DNA of 64,000 nt, taken from assembly GCF_030272615.1 (NCBI RefSeq), contig NC_081409.1, forward strand, positions 652,208,468-652,272,467, in the 5' to 3' direction. Below, in pieces: positions 1 through 11,283 of the stretch (position 1 is its first letter; the number at the start of each line of letters is the position of its first letter). The stretch comes from Cryptomeria japonica. Taxonomy: Eukaryota > Streptophyta > Pinopsida > Cupressales > Cupressaceae. A model generated the notes under the pieces. It worked only from the letters and a program-made list of their open reading frames with translations. It did not search any database and had not been told where the DNA came from. Position numbers and translations under genes: made by a program.

Positions 1-1064
1 AATCCTTGACTTGAACGCAACACTTAGCCTTGAAGGGAGACTTGAGAATGCTCAATTCTAGAAAATAATACTTGAATGCTCAATCGCTTGTGCAACATGA
101 CCTTATCAAAATTCCATTTTATTGAACCTATGAAAATGAGAGCACTAATGCCCCTTAAATACATTCTATTAGATTTGATTTTTGTCATAGGCCGACATTG
201 GGGGAGTTTCCCACCAAATGCACAACTAACAATGCAACCCTAGGAAGGGTCCTGTCAAAAAATAGGGCAGGGACATGGGTGACACACCCCTGTCCTGGGA
301 GGACAAGAGCACCTCACCCCTATCCTAGGAGGATAAGGGAACCACACCCCTATCCAAGAGGGGACAGTGGCACCATGCCTCTATCCTGCACCTTTCTCTA
401 GGGTAAAGTGCGAACGGGATGATGTAGAGGCCAAGAAAGAAACTATTTCTTAGGGTTGAGTGATCTTCAGTCTTTGATCAGGAAAGAGGATTAGATCTCG
501 CATGCGTGAGGACCCTAATGCTGTCAAAAATTGCTAGTGTCACTATTTTATGACACTATATATTTATTAGAAGAATAAAAAGAGGCACACTTAGGGTAAA
601 GGGGCCTAATTTTATGATGTGTGGAAAAGGAAGACTTTAGATTTAATTAAATGCTTAAAGAGAATTCAAAATAATTCTCCCACTTATGCCTCTTACGCCC
701 AAATGAGAGGAGAAAGCCTCGTTACATACTTGTCCCTCGTCAATGTTAATTTTTTGATGTAGGTCGACACGAAGAAGTAATTCCCACTCAAATTTTAGAT
801 GGGGCTAAGGGCTCAAATTAGGCCCTAATTAGGGAGGACCATGACATGGTGCCATGGTCTCAATGAGGACCAAGGTGCCATGCCCTATTCCTACCCCATA
901 CTAGGTCAGGGTTAAGGGGTCCCAGCAAGATAGAATATGGTATAAAGGTCAATTTTGCATGGTAGAGGTATAAATGGGTCCAGATCAAGTGTGAGGATGA
1001 GAACACTAAGTTGAGGGCCCCAAATACAGTCAAAATTATAAAGGGTGCAATTTTAGGACACTGC
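1..1064 (-). mobile_element. LTR fragment related to the 33.7/40.8 kb LTR family
   Basis: This noncoding stretch shares landmarks, in the same order, with the LTRs at 33733-35370 and 40762-42399. These are a cluster of CCCCTGTCCT/CCCCTATCCT boxes (about 285-390), a GGGGCCTAATTTTATGATG box near 600-620, a TTTAATTAAATGCTTAAAG box near 640-660, and a terminal AATTTTAGGACACTGCA ending at 1064. The last matches the TTTACGACACTACA end of the intact LTRs. Read on the minus strand, 1064 would be the LTR start (TGCAGTGTCC). The left part runs off the window and I see no partner LTR, so it may be a solo or truncated LTR. It is clearly more diverged than the intact pair. The short ORFs here look fortuitous. 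Confidence 0.5.
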
Positions 1065-1329
1065 ACCAGTATTATGGGATCACCCCATTAACTTGCCTAA
1101 GTCCTCCAAACCAATTCTCCACGGTTGTCCAACTAACTACAACAATAATCCTCAATTTCTCCTGAATCTTATCAAGGAACTCCTCCAAAGATTTAATGTG
1201 TTGATCATGTCCTTCATTTAGATCCTTTATTCCTTTAGCCAACTCTTACATACTAGCAAAAAATTTATCAATGTTCTACATATTTGAATTTTGGAAAAAA
1301 TTATCCTTCAAAGCATTAATCTCTAATAC
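1065..1329. other. Unassigned spacer
   Basis: About 265 bp between an LTR fragment and the gypsy LTR. It holds no convincing ORF, repeat or RNA gene. It could be decayed internal sequence of the element to its left. Confidence 0.4.
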
Positions 1330-3205
1330 TGGAGACACCTATTTCTGCCCATTTTATTAAATCAATAAAATATTTGTTTAATTATCCTTCATCCGACTAT
1401 TAATTAAGTTTACATTAAATTAATCCTTTCCCCTTTTCCAACTATTAATTAAATTAATATTTAATTAATTCATCCCAACCCTCTTCTCCTATTAATTAAA
1501 TAAATTATTTAATTTATTTGATTTAATTCACTTAACCAAATTCAGACCATTAATTAAATAAATAAATCATATTTGTTTAATTAAATTCTCCTTCACATTT
1601 AAATAAAGTAATATTTATTTAAAATCCCTAAATCCCATTTCTCACATTTAAATAAATTAATATTTAATTAAAAATCCCTCCCCCACTTGCACTTTCTAGA
1701 AAATGCAAGTTGCAAGTTAACCTTCCTCTTAATAAGCCTTTAATGGTTTGCACATTCTTGAACCAAAGATTAACCCAAAACCCATCAACTCAAAGCTTTA
1801 TTGGCTTTCTTTAAAGTCTTCAAGCCTTTAATGGTTTTCTTCTACTATCTTCAAGCCCTTAATGGATTCCTTTAAAGTCTTGAAACCTTTACTTGTTTCA
1901 TTCTAGAGACTTCTCAAGACTTTAATGGTTTCCCTTAAAGTCTTCAAGTCTTCAAGAATTTAAGGTTTTATCCCCTTTTCTTATTTAAATAAATTAGGAT
2001 TTATTTAAATAAATTAGGATTTATTTAAATAAAATCCACAAATCACATTCACATTTAAATAAATCAGCATTTATTTAAATATATATCCACATACAAGTTG
2101 CACCAATAAATTAAAATAAATAAATTTTATTCCAATAAAAATCCTAAAACCCTCCCACTTGCATTCTCCTAAAAATTCACTTACCAACTAAAGCCCCTTC
2201 TAGATTCTTCTAATTGCTTCCAACTTAGCCTAATCCTTTTCCTAATCATTTCCACATTAATTTAGAAAAGAGTCACTTCTCAAAAACATGTAAAGTCTTC
2301 AAAAACCACTAAAGGCTTTATGTCTTCAACAACTTAACCTCCAAAGTCTTCTCAAACCATTAATGGTTAATTTAGCCTTGACCCTTGGTTAGAGACTTTC
2401 TCTCTAACTTAACCATCCATTTAACTCATGGGTCTCTTCCAGAATTCATTTCTTTAACCATGGTTCTCTTTAACTCTTGCACAAGAGTTTAACCATTGAA
2501 ATATTTATCTACTAACTCAACCCTAACCAAACCCTCCTAGGGTAACCGTCATGTTACTTCAAGCATTTAATGCCTCTTCTCTCCCCTCTCAAGCCTTCTC
2601 ATATTGACACTTGTCAACATGGAATTGGTTTAAAAGTGTCACATGGATTTAGGATTTTTCAATCCTAACCCTTGTTAAGATTATTCAATCTTGACCATCC
2701 AGTTGCCTATTTCTTTTATAAATAGGCTTCATTTATCTTATTATGCATCAAGGTTATTGTTTATCAAGAATACACATTTGCCTCTCTTTGCAAGCTTAAT
2801 CATTTAGGAACATTTTAGTATAATATATCATGTTAGCATAGTATCTATTTATTATAGAATAATATCAATATCAATATTATAGCATGTTTAGTTTCATTAG
2901 CATAGCATAATCTCCATCATAACTAGATTTCATTATCATATCAAAGACCTTAGTTACATTTGCATATAGATCTTTTATCAACTCATCCCTCATCCTTTAG
3001 GTTGTCATTCTAAGGATCAAGTGTTCAATGATACGAGAGCAAACTTGATTTAAAGAATCCTTGGAGATAGAGAACAATGGAACGTCTTGGAAAGGATGGC
3101 TTATTTACCTTTTTTTATTTGCTAAATTATTACATCTAATATTTCATTGGTATGTGTGCTTGTTTTTGTTCTTAATTAACATCTAACCATCTTTTCAGGT
3201 ATACA
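1330..3205 (+). repeat. Putative 5' LTR of the gypsy element
   Basis: AT-rich, noncoding region of about 1.9 kb. It contains many copies of an ATTTAAATAAATT/TTTAATTAAT motif (1360-2110) and imperfect repeats of a TCTTCAAGCCTTTAATGG unit (1740-1960, again near 2300-2350). A TATA-like box (TTATAAATAGG, about 2718) is placed as expected for an LTR promoter. It ends in TATACA, five bases before a PBS-like site. No second LTR copy is in the window, so the limits are inferred. Confidence 0.5.
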
Positions 3206-3210
3206 TTTTT

Positions 3211-3230
3211 TGCGCCCACCATGGGGAAAG
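3211..3230 (+). other. Primer-binding-site-like sequence of the gypsy element
   Basis: TGCGCCCACCATGGGGAAAG closely resembles the TGGCGCCCACCGTGGGG block that follows the 5' LTR in many plant Ty3/gypsy elements; one G is missing. It lies five bases after the putative LTR end. The supporting family knowledge is remembered, not searched. Confidence 0.5.
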
Positions 3231-3518
3231 TCCTTGAATTTTTACCTATTTTGTATGTAGGTTGGAGGCAACTTTCAAAAAGAATATTAGAACAACACAT
3301 AGGTGTAAAAGTATAGTGGATACAACATATATTCCAGTGCATCTGCCCTCTACTATAGTGCATCTATTTTTCAAAGTAACGAATATGCACTTGTTTCTAG
3401 CAGATAGAGGATCTTTCCAATTTAATCTATCTTACTTTCTCTTAGCACATCTACTTTGGAAATTAGGACATTTGTACCATCTTTTGGTGCATGTGATCTG
3501 ATTTTTAGCGCATTAGTT

Positions 3519-5053
3519 TGATAGTTCTGATACTTAATATAAGTACAGATCCAATAGCCAACAAGATGAGAAGGGGCGGTGAATCATACAAACTTAATCA
3601 TCCATAAAAACATCAGATTCAACCTCAGGAATATATATATCAGTAATATAACCAAAACTATTAAACATGCAAACTCAAAAGCATATGAACAATATAAACC
3701 TCATAACACCAGATTTAACGTGGAAACCCAAATAGGGAAAAACCACTATGGGATTTCAGACCCACTAAGAAATATACTCTTCTAGAGTATGCTCAGTTAA
3801 AAGAAAATGTTGTTAAAGATTACAAACACATTTCTAGATGTGACCCAGTTAAGGGATTTCCCTCAGATCTGTTAGGATCTTCACTTTGTTAGAAGTGACC
3901 TTGTTAAAGGATTTCAAACATTCAATCAGAATGTCACTTTGCTAGAGGGTTTACATATAAGACTATTAAGTCCACTCGGTTAAGAGATTTTTTGTCACTT
4001 TCACAAAATAACAGTTATAAAAATCTATCTACAACTTCACATCTAAAATGCTAAAGAAGATTCCTATTTGTTCAATACAATCTAGACATAGAACTAATCT
4101 TGTCTATCTGTTGGAATTCTATACTCTGTTATTCTAATAGGTCTTCAAGCTTCCGTGTTCGGTAATCACTATGTAGCATCCCTGTCCGTACACTTGCCCA
4201 CATTCATTGTTTATCAACAGTTTCCTATTTATAAATAATTAGGTAACTGCTTAATCTCCTTGATGACATTTCCCATGATCAATGATAGCCATCAGATCTT
4301 CAATCTTGTCTAGTTTCAATGCATATTTCGATCTGAAAATGTTTTACCCCACCTTGGAACTTGCATAATAGTCTTGGAACTTGTGCCAGGGTATTGCGGT
4401 TCAATCTGAGCTGTAGATCTTCATGCCAACTTTCCATTGCCTTAGATTCGTTAACAAACTTCTTCCACGACTTACCAATCATTTAATCCGCTCCAGCTCA
4501 TCAGCTTCCTTCATTAAATACCGCATGTAAACATTTAATGCATTCTATTATAGCTCGGTTACAACTCGATAACAACTTGGTGAATACTAAACTCCACTCG
4601 GTAGACATTCCGCCTTCATTAACCGATAGCGATAACCTTAAGGTTTACCAACTAGGTTCCTTAGGGTTTACCGACTAGGTTCTTTGCTTGATAACATAGT
4701 ATAGTATTAACCTTTACACTTTACAACATATGTATGATGTTAAAACAATCTAAAACATCATGATCTCATCATTGTCTAACTTGGTAGTGGTTGCCCATTG
4801 AATACCTTATTCATCATATTCTTTCCTGTGTCTTTTACTAACATCTTTATAATCTTCATATCATACTTCTCAAGATATGGCAATATCATACTAAATTAGA
4901 AAATCAATTTCTTGAAATCAATGACAAAATAATAATATCAAGACAGTAAAACATCTTTAATCAGTTATATCCATAATCATCAACAACCTTCCCAATATCC
5001 TTAAGAAATGCCAACAATCTTTCATTGTCTGTTATAATGCAATATTGCCAACA
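3519..5053 (-). repeat. Copia 3' LTR
   Basis: 1535 bp direct repeat of 9785-11278. It begins (plus strand) TGATAGTTCTGATAC and ends ATTGCCAACA. It keeps about 40 bp near 4438-4480 that the other LTR lacks. ORFs at 3579-3785 and 9845-10051 encode nearly the same peptide only because they are the same LTR segment; they are not genes. Confidence 0.93.
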
Positions 5054-5068
5054 ATCTCCCCCATTGGC
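5054..5068 (-). other. Copia polypurine tract
   Basis: On the coding strand this reads GCCAATGGGGGAGAT immediately before the LTR start TGTTGGC. It is the standard plus-strand priming site for this group of plant copia elements. Confidence 0.85.
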
Positions 5069-5537
5069 ATTGATGGAAAAACCAATTGATTTGACCTTAA
5101 TAGATTCAGATTGTTGTGATTCTGAAATGCTGAAATGCTCTCCCCCATACATTAGACTTCTCCTCATTTCTTCAGTCTACTTCCCAATTCGTAGTCTGCT
5201 CAGTTTTCTCTTAGTCTTCGTCTTCTCCCCTGATAGGTCTTCTCTTAGTCTTCTCTCCTTTATAGTAGTCTTCTCCCCCTTTGTAGGTCTTCTCCCCCTT
5301 TGACAACAATGCCAAAAAGAACTTAAAACATAATTTCTTTCTGTAAGAAGTGATTTGTTGCTGTTGTGTATCAATTGAGTCTCAGTCAGAGCATTTGTCT
5401 TCAATTCCTGTTCCCTATAATATTTCCTGTATTAATTCTAGTACACTTTTAGAAAACATCCTAAAGTGTATAACTCGGTATCAACTCCCAAAAGATATTC
5501 ATTATAGTCATCGGATTGATGCTTTCACCGAACTCGG
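5069..5537 (-). other. Copia 3' untranslated region with repeated purine tracts
   Basis: Noncoding space between the end of RNase H and the 3' LTR. At about 5205-5302 the plus strand repeats GTCTTCTCCCC/GTCTTCTCTTA units. The coding strand therefore has several extra purine runs of the form GGGGGAGAAGAC, resembling additional PPTs. No gene is seen. Confidence 0.6.
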
Positions 5538-7124
5538 TCAGTGAGTAGAAGATAGGGATAGGACCCCTAACTTTCTTTTGAGATATTCAAAAGTGTCCTT
5601 TGGTAGTGGCTTGGTGAAGATATCCGCTATTTGCTCTTTTGTGCTAACATATTCCAACACCACTTTCTTCTCTTGAGCTTGTTCTCTAAGATAATGATAT
5701 TTGATAGATATGTGCTTTGTCTTAGAGTGCATAATAGGATTCTTTTAAATATTAATGGCACTAGTATTGTCACAGAATATAGTTACTGGCTCGGTAATTT
5801 TCTCATTTATAACTTCCAACAGTTGTTTGATCCATGCAATGTTGGTACAATTCAATGTTGCAGCAACGTATTTAGCTTCTACTATTGACTGTGAAACACA
5901 TCCTTGTTTCTTGCTAAGCCAACTGACTAGTCTTTCTCCAAAAAAGAAAGCTCCTCCACTTGTTCTTTTTCTATCATCAATGTTGCCTACCCAATCATCA
6001 TTAGTATAAACTTTTATATCAAAATCATTTCCTTTCTGATATACTAAGCCATAATCCTCTGTGCATTTCAAGTATCTAAAAATTCTTTTGATTGTTGTTA
6101 TGTGTGTTTCCTTAGGATCTGCAGAGAATCTTGCAACTAGACCTACTGCATGTGCTATGTCTAGTCTGCTGTGAACAACATATTGTAGTTTTCCAATCAC
6201 GGATCGGTAGAGTGTCTCATCAATAGATGCAGATTCATCATTCTTAGATAATTTACAGTTGGTAGTCATAGGAGTACTTACTGGTTTTGAATCATCCATT
6301 CCAAATTTCTTCAACATTTCCTTTATGTACTTGGATTGAGTAATGAAAATCTCATTTTTCATTTGCAGTATCTGTAAACCTATAAAATACTTTATCTCAC
6401 CGATTCTGACATCTCAAATTCTTTAATCATTTCATTTCCAAAGTTCTTGTATAAAGGGTCATTTCCACAAAAATATAATATCATCAACAAATATGGCTGA
6501 GATCAGTATTCCATTTTCATCATTCTTCATGTACATGTTGCTGTTCTCAATTATCCTTATAAAACCAATCTTAATCAAATAAGAGTGCAATCTTTCATAC
6601 CATGCTCTTGATGCTTGTTTCAAACCATATAAAGCTTTGTTCAATTTACATACCTGATCTTTATTATTGTCTTCAACAAATCCTTCAGGTTATTCAATGA
6701 AAACTTCTTCTTCTAATATTCCATTCAGAAATGCAAATTTGACATCCATTTGATATACCTTGAAGTTCTTGAAAGCAGCATAGGCCAACAATGTTCTTAC
6801 TCCTTCAAGTCTAGCAACAGGTGCAAAGGTTTCACCATAATCAATTCCTTCTTCTTGAGCATAACCTTTGCAAAGTAATCTTGCTTTGTTTCGAATGACT
6901 TCTCCTTTTTCATTTAGCTTGTTTCTGAAAATCCACTTTGTACTGATTACATTTTTGTCCTTTGGTCTTGGGATTAGTGTCCATGTGTCATTCTTATTGA
7001 TTTTATCAATCTCTTCTATCATAGCATTTACCCAATCTTCACTATTAAATGCCTCTTTCACTATTCTCGATTCAAATTCAGATATCAAACATGTGTTCTG
7101 TCTCAGTTTGTTCCTTGTCATCAC
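5538..7124 (-). pseudogene. Copia reverse transcriptase-RNase H (broken)
   Basis: Four pieces read in order on the minus strand. The first (7124-6690) has the copia RT start [22 protein letters not shown], the ETFAPVARL motif and [11 protein letters not shown], with the first catalytic Asp. The second (6644-6459) has LYGLKQASRAWY and FVDD, the catalytic pair of the YVDD box with F in place of Y. The third (6362-5745) has the RNase H signature: YTNDDW in place of the usual YSDADW, then SGGAFFFG, VSWLSKKQ and EAKYVAA. The fourth (5732-5538) has HSKTKHISIKYHYLRE and the ADIFTKPL tail. A single TAA separates the last two, while frameshifts or stops separate the others. It would copy the element RNA into DNA; as it stands it is dead. 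Confidence 0.92.
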
Positions 7125-7313
7125 TGGATCATCCTTATCTCCTATAATCTGACTTGGTGCATGATGTCTTCTGACATACTTGGCTAATACAGGCTCGGTA
7201 GGCTCTGTATGTTCTTCTTCATCACTTGGTAACTGGATATTCTCTTCCTTTTCTTCAACAGTTTTCTCGGTAGGACTTCTCGGTTGAACATAGACAAATT
7301 CATCATAGTCTTC

Positions 7314-8017
7314 TCATTCCTTGGAATTTCCTTCATCATTTCTTTCTATAAATTCATGAATTCTCACATTTGCACTTTCTACTATTTTTTTAGATGATTT
7401 GATCAGACATTTAAATGCTTTGCTTTTGGAAGAATAACCTAGAAATGTTCCTTCTTCACTTTTCTGGTCAAACCTGCCATTTCTATCATCTTTATGAACA
7501 TAGCATCTACTTCCAAAGATTTTAAAATAACTAACATTAGGTTTCTTATCATACCAGATTTCATATGGTGTCTTCAAAGTACCTTTCTTCAATTGAACTC
7601 GGTTCAAGGTGTAAACAGTTGTGCTTATTGCTTCTCTCGAAAATGTTTGTCGCACCTTCTTTTCAATCATCAGTGTTCTAGCACAATCCACAATAGATCT
7701 GTTTCTTCTTTCACCTATTCTATTCTGTTGTGGATTCTTGGTCCAGAGACTTGTCTTTTAATACCATGATCATTGTAGAATAAGTTGAATTCATCAAATT
7801 TGAACTCTCCTCCTCTATCTGATCTAAGACATTTCAATTGTCTTCCTATTTCATTTTCAACTCTTGCCTTGTACCATTTAAACATTTGAAGAGCTTCTAA
7901 TTTTTCGTTTAAAAACATTACTGACATCATCCTTGAATAGTCATCCACAAATAATATGAAATACTTATCACCATAATAACTTTGAACTTTCATAGGACCA
8001 CAAAGATCAGTGTTCAC
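7314..8017 (-). pseudogene. Copia integrase core (broken)
   Basis: Two pieces on the minus strand. 8017-7715 holds the first Asp (MNTDLCGPM), FVDDYSR and the second Asp (CLRSDRGGEF). 7691-7314 continues with the region after the catalytic Glu, including VDCARTLMIEKK, TPYEIWYDKKPN, FGSRCYVHKDD and EGTFLGYSSKSKAF, the usual copia core end. The Glu itself (IGERRNRS context) falls in a different frame between the pieces, so a frameshift interrupts the active site. Integrase joins element DNA to the genome. The copia order places it upstream of RT, as here. Confidence 0.9.
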
Positions 8018-8082
8018 TAGATCTAAAATTCCTTAGAAGTCAAAGACATACTTGTAAAGCTTGATCTTGTCATCTTACTCAT

Positions 8083-8658
8083 CTAACATCCTTGGCACAT
8101 AACATTCTCAGGTTTTTCAAGACTCAGTAGACCTCTTACTCTGTGCTTCTTACTTATTTTGATCAGATTATCAAAATTTACATGACAAAACCTTTTATGC
8201 CATAACCAGGTATCATCAATCTTTACATGCAAAAACTTATTCTGACTTGAGTCAAGGTGAAATGTATTACCTTTTTTTTGTGTCCTAGTAGCAGCTAACT
8301 TTCCATTCTTGTCATGAACTTTGACAATTCCTTTCTGAAATTCTATTCGGTAACCTGTGTTGTTTAGCTGTGCTACACTCAACAAATTGTATTTCAAACC
8401 TTCAACCCAATAAACATCATTGCATCTTGCATTATCAAGAAGTGTTATAGATCCTTTACTTCTTACTGGACATGGTGCATCATTACCAAATCTAACATAG
8501 CCTCCATCGTAATCTTCTAACATAACAAACTTTTGTTTATCTCTTGTGATATGATGTGAGCATCCACTATCTATAATCCAAGAATCATTAGTGTTTATGT
8601 GAGATATTAGGGATTTTTCTTCATACCTTTCTTCATCTGAGCCATCCTTGATAGCCAC
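8083..8658 (-). pseudogene. Copia protease and GAG-pre-integrase domain (broken)
   Basis: 191 codons on the minus strand. The pepsin-like active site reads WIIDSGCSHHIT (D-S-G) at about residues 28-39. YNLLSVAQL and the pre-integrase motif with WLWHKRFCHVN follow, and the end at VMCQGC corresponds to the CxxC of the integrase zinc finger. The first M in this piece is only the start of an open stretch: the reading frame was once continuous with gag upstream, where stops now intervene (8658-8797). Confidence 0.9.
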
Positions 8659-8796
8659 ATAAACTACTTCCTCTATATCAGTCTCATATGATTTATCATC
8701 ATTAGATTCCTCATCAGCTATTAAGCATGTCCTTCTATCTCTTCTTCTAACATCTCGACGTCTTTTGTAATGGTTATCTTTCTATCTGTTATCTTG

Positions 8797-9660
8797 CTAA
8801 TCTCTCTTTTTAGTAAAATCTTTGTCAGGATAGTTAGAAGCCATATGTCCTATCTTATCACAATTGAAATATTTCAAAGGTAGTTTTCCTTTATACTTAC
8901 CTTTGCCTCTCGGTAACCTTTTGGCTAATAGTGCTTCAAACTCTTCTTGCTTTTTGATTTCTTCATACAGTTTGTGTACTTCTTCCATGTTCTTCTGAAA
9001 TCTTTCACTTGCTCCACTGTGATCTCCTTCAGAATACTTATACTTTCTTTCATTGTAATCATTAGATTCATCAAGATGAAAAGAACTAAATGCAGATTCA
9101 ACTTTATTTATCAAAGATCCACTGTTATCAAAATTACTTAACTCAAATGCATGTAGCTTACCAATAGTAGCACCCAAAGAAGCTGGCATATTAGGTACAT
9201 ACCTCAATTCATTGATTGCAGAGACTCAAATTGCATAAGCTGGTAGAAGGGTTCTCAACAACTTACTTGTTATAACCTTTTCTTCAATAGTTCCACCTAC
9301 TCCTTTGATTTGATTGACAATCTCCTTTAGTCTTGTATTATACTGAGTTATGTTCTCACCTTCATTCATCCTCATAGATTCAAGTTGTCCTCTTAGACTA
9401 TCTTCTTTTTCTCTTTGAACATGTTCATCTCGTCCATATACTGATATGAGCTTATCCCACATTGCCTTTGTATCATTGCAGCCTTCTAGATCATTAAACT
9501 CTAAATCGGTCAATGCAGATGTTATTTCAATCATTGCTTTAATATGTTCTTGCTTCGCCTTTATCTCTTCCATAGTCAATGGATAGGTGCTTGGTGTAAC
9601 AAAATCATTCTCCAGATAGTATACATCATATTCTCCAACTCCCGATAGATGTAGCTTCAT
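8797..9660 (-). pseudogene. Copia gag with damaged zinc knuckle (broken)
   Basis: Two pieces on the minus strand (9660-9226 and 9207-8797) with the plant copia gag (UBN2-type) pattern: TKAMWDKLISVYG, NEGENITQYNTRLKEIV, KLLRTLLP. The C-terminal nucleocapsid knuckle reads YFNCDKIGHMASNYPD, where CxxCx4Hx4C is expected; the first and last Cys have both become Tyr. Gag forms the particle that packages the element RNA. The start near 9660 (MKLHLSGVGEYD) lies about 110 bp inside the PBS and is a reasonable beginning, although earlier codons (up to about 9700) may belong. Confidence 0.88.
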
Positions 9661-9769
9661 CCTTTTCTGCTATGTAGAGAAAATTGACTTGTTTAGCTTC
9701 GGTGCATCCCTCTTATACATCTTTGGATCTTTAACTCAAGTGCCTTTAAACTTTCCTTTCTGAGTCCAA

Positions 9770-9784
9770 AGCTCAGATACCAAT
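9770..9784 (-). other. Copia primer binding site (initiator Met tRNA type)
   Basis: On the coding strand, just after the 5' LTR end CTATCA, the sequence reads ATTGGTATCTGAGCT. TGGTATCAGAGC is the usual tRNA-iMet complement in plant copia elements; one mismatch is seen. Confidence 0.88.
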
Positions 9785-11278
9785 TGATAGTTCTGATACT
9801 TAATATAAGTATAGATCCAATAGCCAACAAGATGAGAGGGGGAGGTGAATCATACAAACTTAATCATCCATAAAAACATCAAATTCAATCTCGGTAACAT
9901 ATATATCAGTAATATAACCAAAACTATTAAACATGCAAACTCAAAAGCATATGAACAATATAAACCTCATAACACTAGATTTAACATGGAAACCCAAATA
10001 GGGAAAAACCACTATGGGATTTCAGACCCACTAAGAAATATACTCTTCTAGAGTATGCTCGGTTAAAAGCAAATCCTGTTAAAGATTACAAACACATTGC
10101 TAGATGTGACCTGGTTAAGGGATTTCCCTCAGATCTGTTAGGATCGTCACTTTGTTAGAAGTGATGTTGTTAAAGGATTTCAAACATTCAATCAGAATGT
10201 CACCTTGCTAGAGGGTTTACATATAAGACTGTTAAGTCCACTCGGTTAAGAGATTTTCGGTCACTTTCACAAAACAATAGTAATAAAAATCTATTTGCAA
10301 CTTCACATCTAAAATGCTAAAGCAGATTCCTATTTGTTCAATACAATCTAGACATAGAACTAATCTTGTCTATCTGCTGGGCTTCTATACTCTGTTATTC
10401 TAACAGGTCTTCAAGCTTCTCTACTCGGTAATCACTATGTAGCATCCTTGTGCATAGACTTGCCCGCATTCATTGTTTATCAACAGTTTCCTATTTATAA
10501 ATAATTAGGTAACTGCTTAATCTCCTTGATCACATTTCCCATGATCAATGATAGCCATCAGATCTTCAATCTTGTCTAGGTTCAATGCATCTTTCGATTT
10601 GAAAAAGTTTTACCCTGCCTTGGAACTTGCATAATAGTCTTGGAACTTGTGCCAGGGTATTGCGGTTCAATCTAAGCTGTAGATCTTCATGCCAACTTTC
10701 CAATCATTTAATCCACTCCAGCTCATTAGCTTCCTTCATCAAATACTGCATGTAAACATTTAATGCATTCTGTTATAGCTCGGTTACAACTCAGTAACAA
10801 CTCGGTGAATACTAAACTCCACTTGGTAGACATTCCGCCTTCATTAACAAATAGTGATAACCTTAGGGTTTATCGACTAGGTTCCTTAGGGTTTACTGAC
10901 TAGGTTCTTTGCTTGATAACATAGTATAGTATTAACCTTTACAATTTACAACATATGTATGATGTTAAAACAATCTAAAACATCATGATGTTGTCATTGT
11001 CTGACTTGGTAGTGGTTGCCCATTGAATACCTTATTCATCATATTCTTTCCCGTGTCTTTTACCGACATCTTTATAATCTTCATATCATACTTCTCAAGA
11101 TATGGCAACATCATACTGAATTAGAAAATTAATTTCTTGACATCAATGACAAAATAATAATATCAAGATAGTAAAACATCTTTAATCAGTTATATCCATA
11201 ATCATCAACGACCTTCTCAATATCCTTAAGAAATGCCAACAATCTTTCATTGTCTATTATAATGCAATATTGGCAACA
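9785..11278 (-). repeat. Copia 5' LTR
   Basis: 1494 bp direct repeat of 3519-5053, with TG...CA ends and followed by the target duplication TAGTT at 11279-11283. It should contain the element promoter; a TATA-like run on the minus strand was not singled out. Confidence 0.93.
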
Positions 11279-11283
11279 TAGTT

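Larger units (their letters stand above)
3519..11278 (-). mobile_element. Complete Ty1/copia LTR retrotransposon (coding region decayed)
   Basis: A 7.76 kb element on the minus strand with two LTRs (3519-5053 and 9785-11278). A PBS matches the initiator-methionine tRNA type at the right LTR and a polypurine tract (GGGGGAGAT) lies at the left LTR. The order gag, protease, integrase, RT, RNase H is diagnostic of Ty1/copia. A perfect target duplication TAGTT flanks it (3514-3518 and 11279-11283). LTR ends are TGTTG...CTATCA on the coding strand. The pol region is split into about nine ORF pieces by stops and frameshifts, so it is not autonomous. The LTRs differ at roughly 8 positions in the first 140 bp compared by eye, so the insertion is not recent. 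It interrupts the leader of a gypsy element. Confidence 0.93.
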
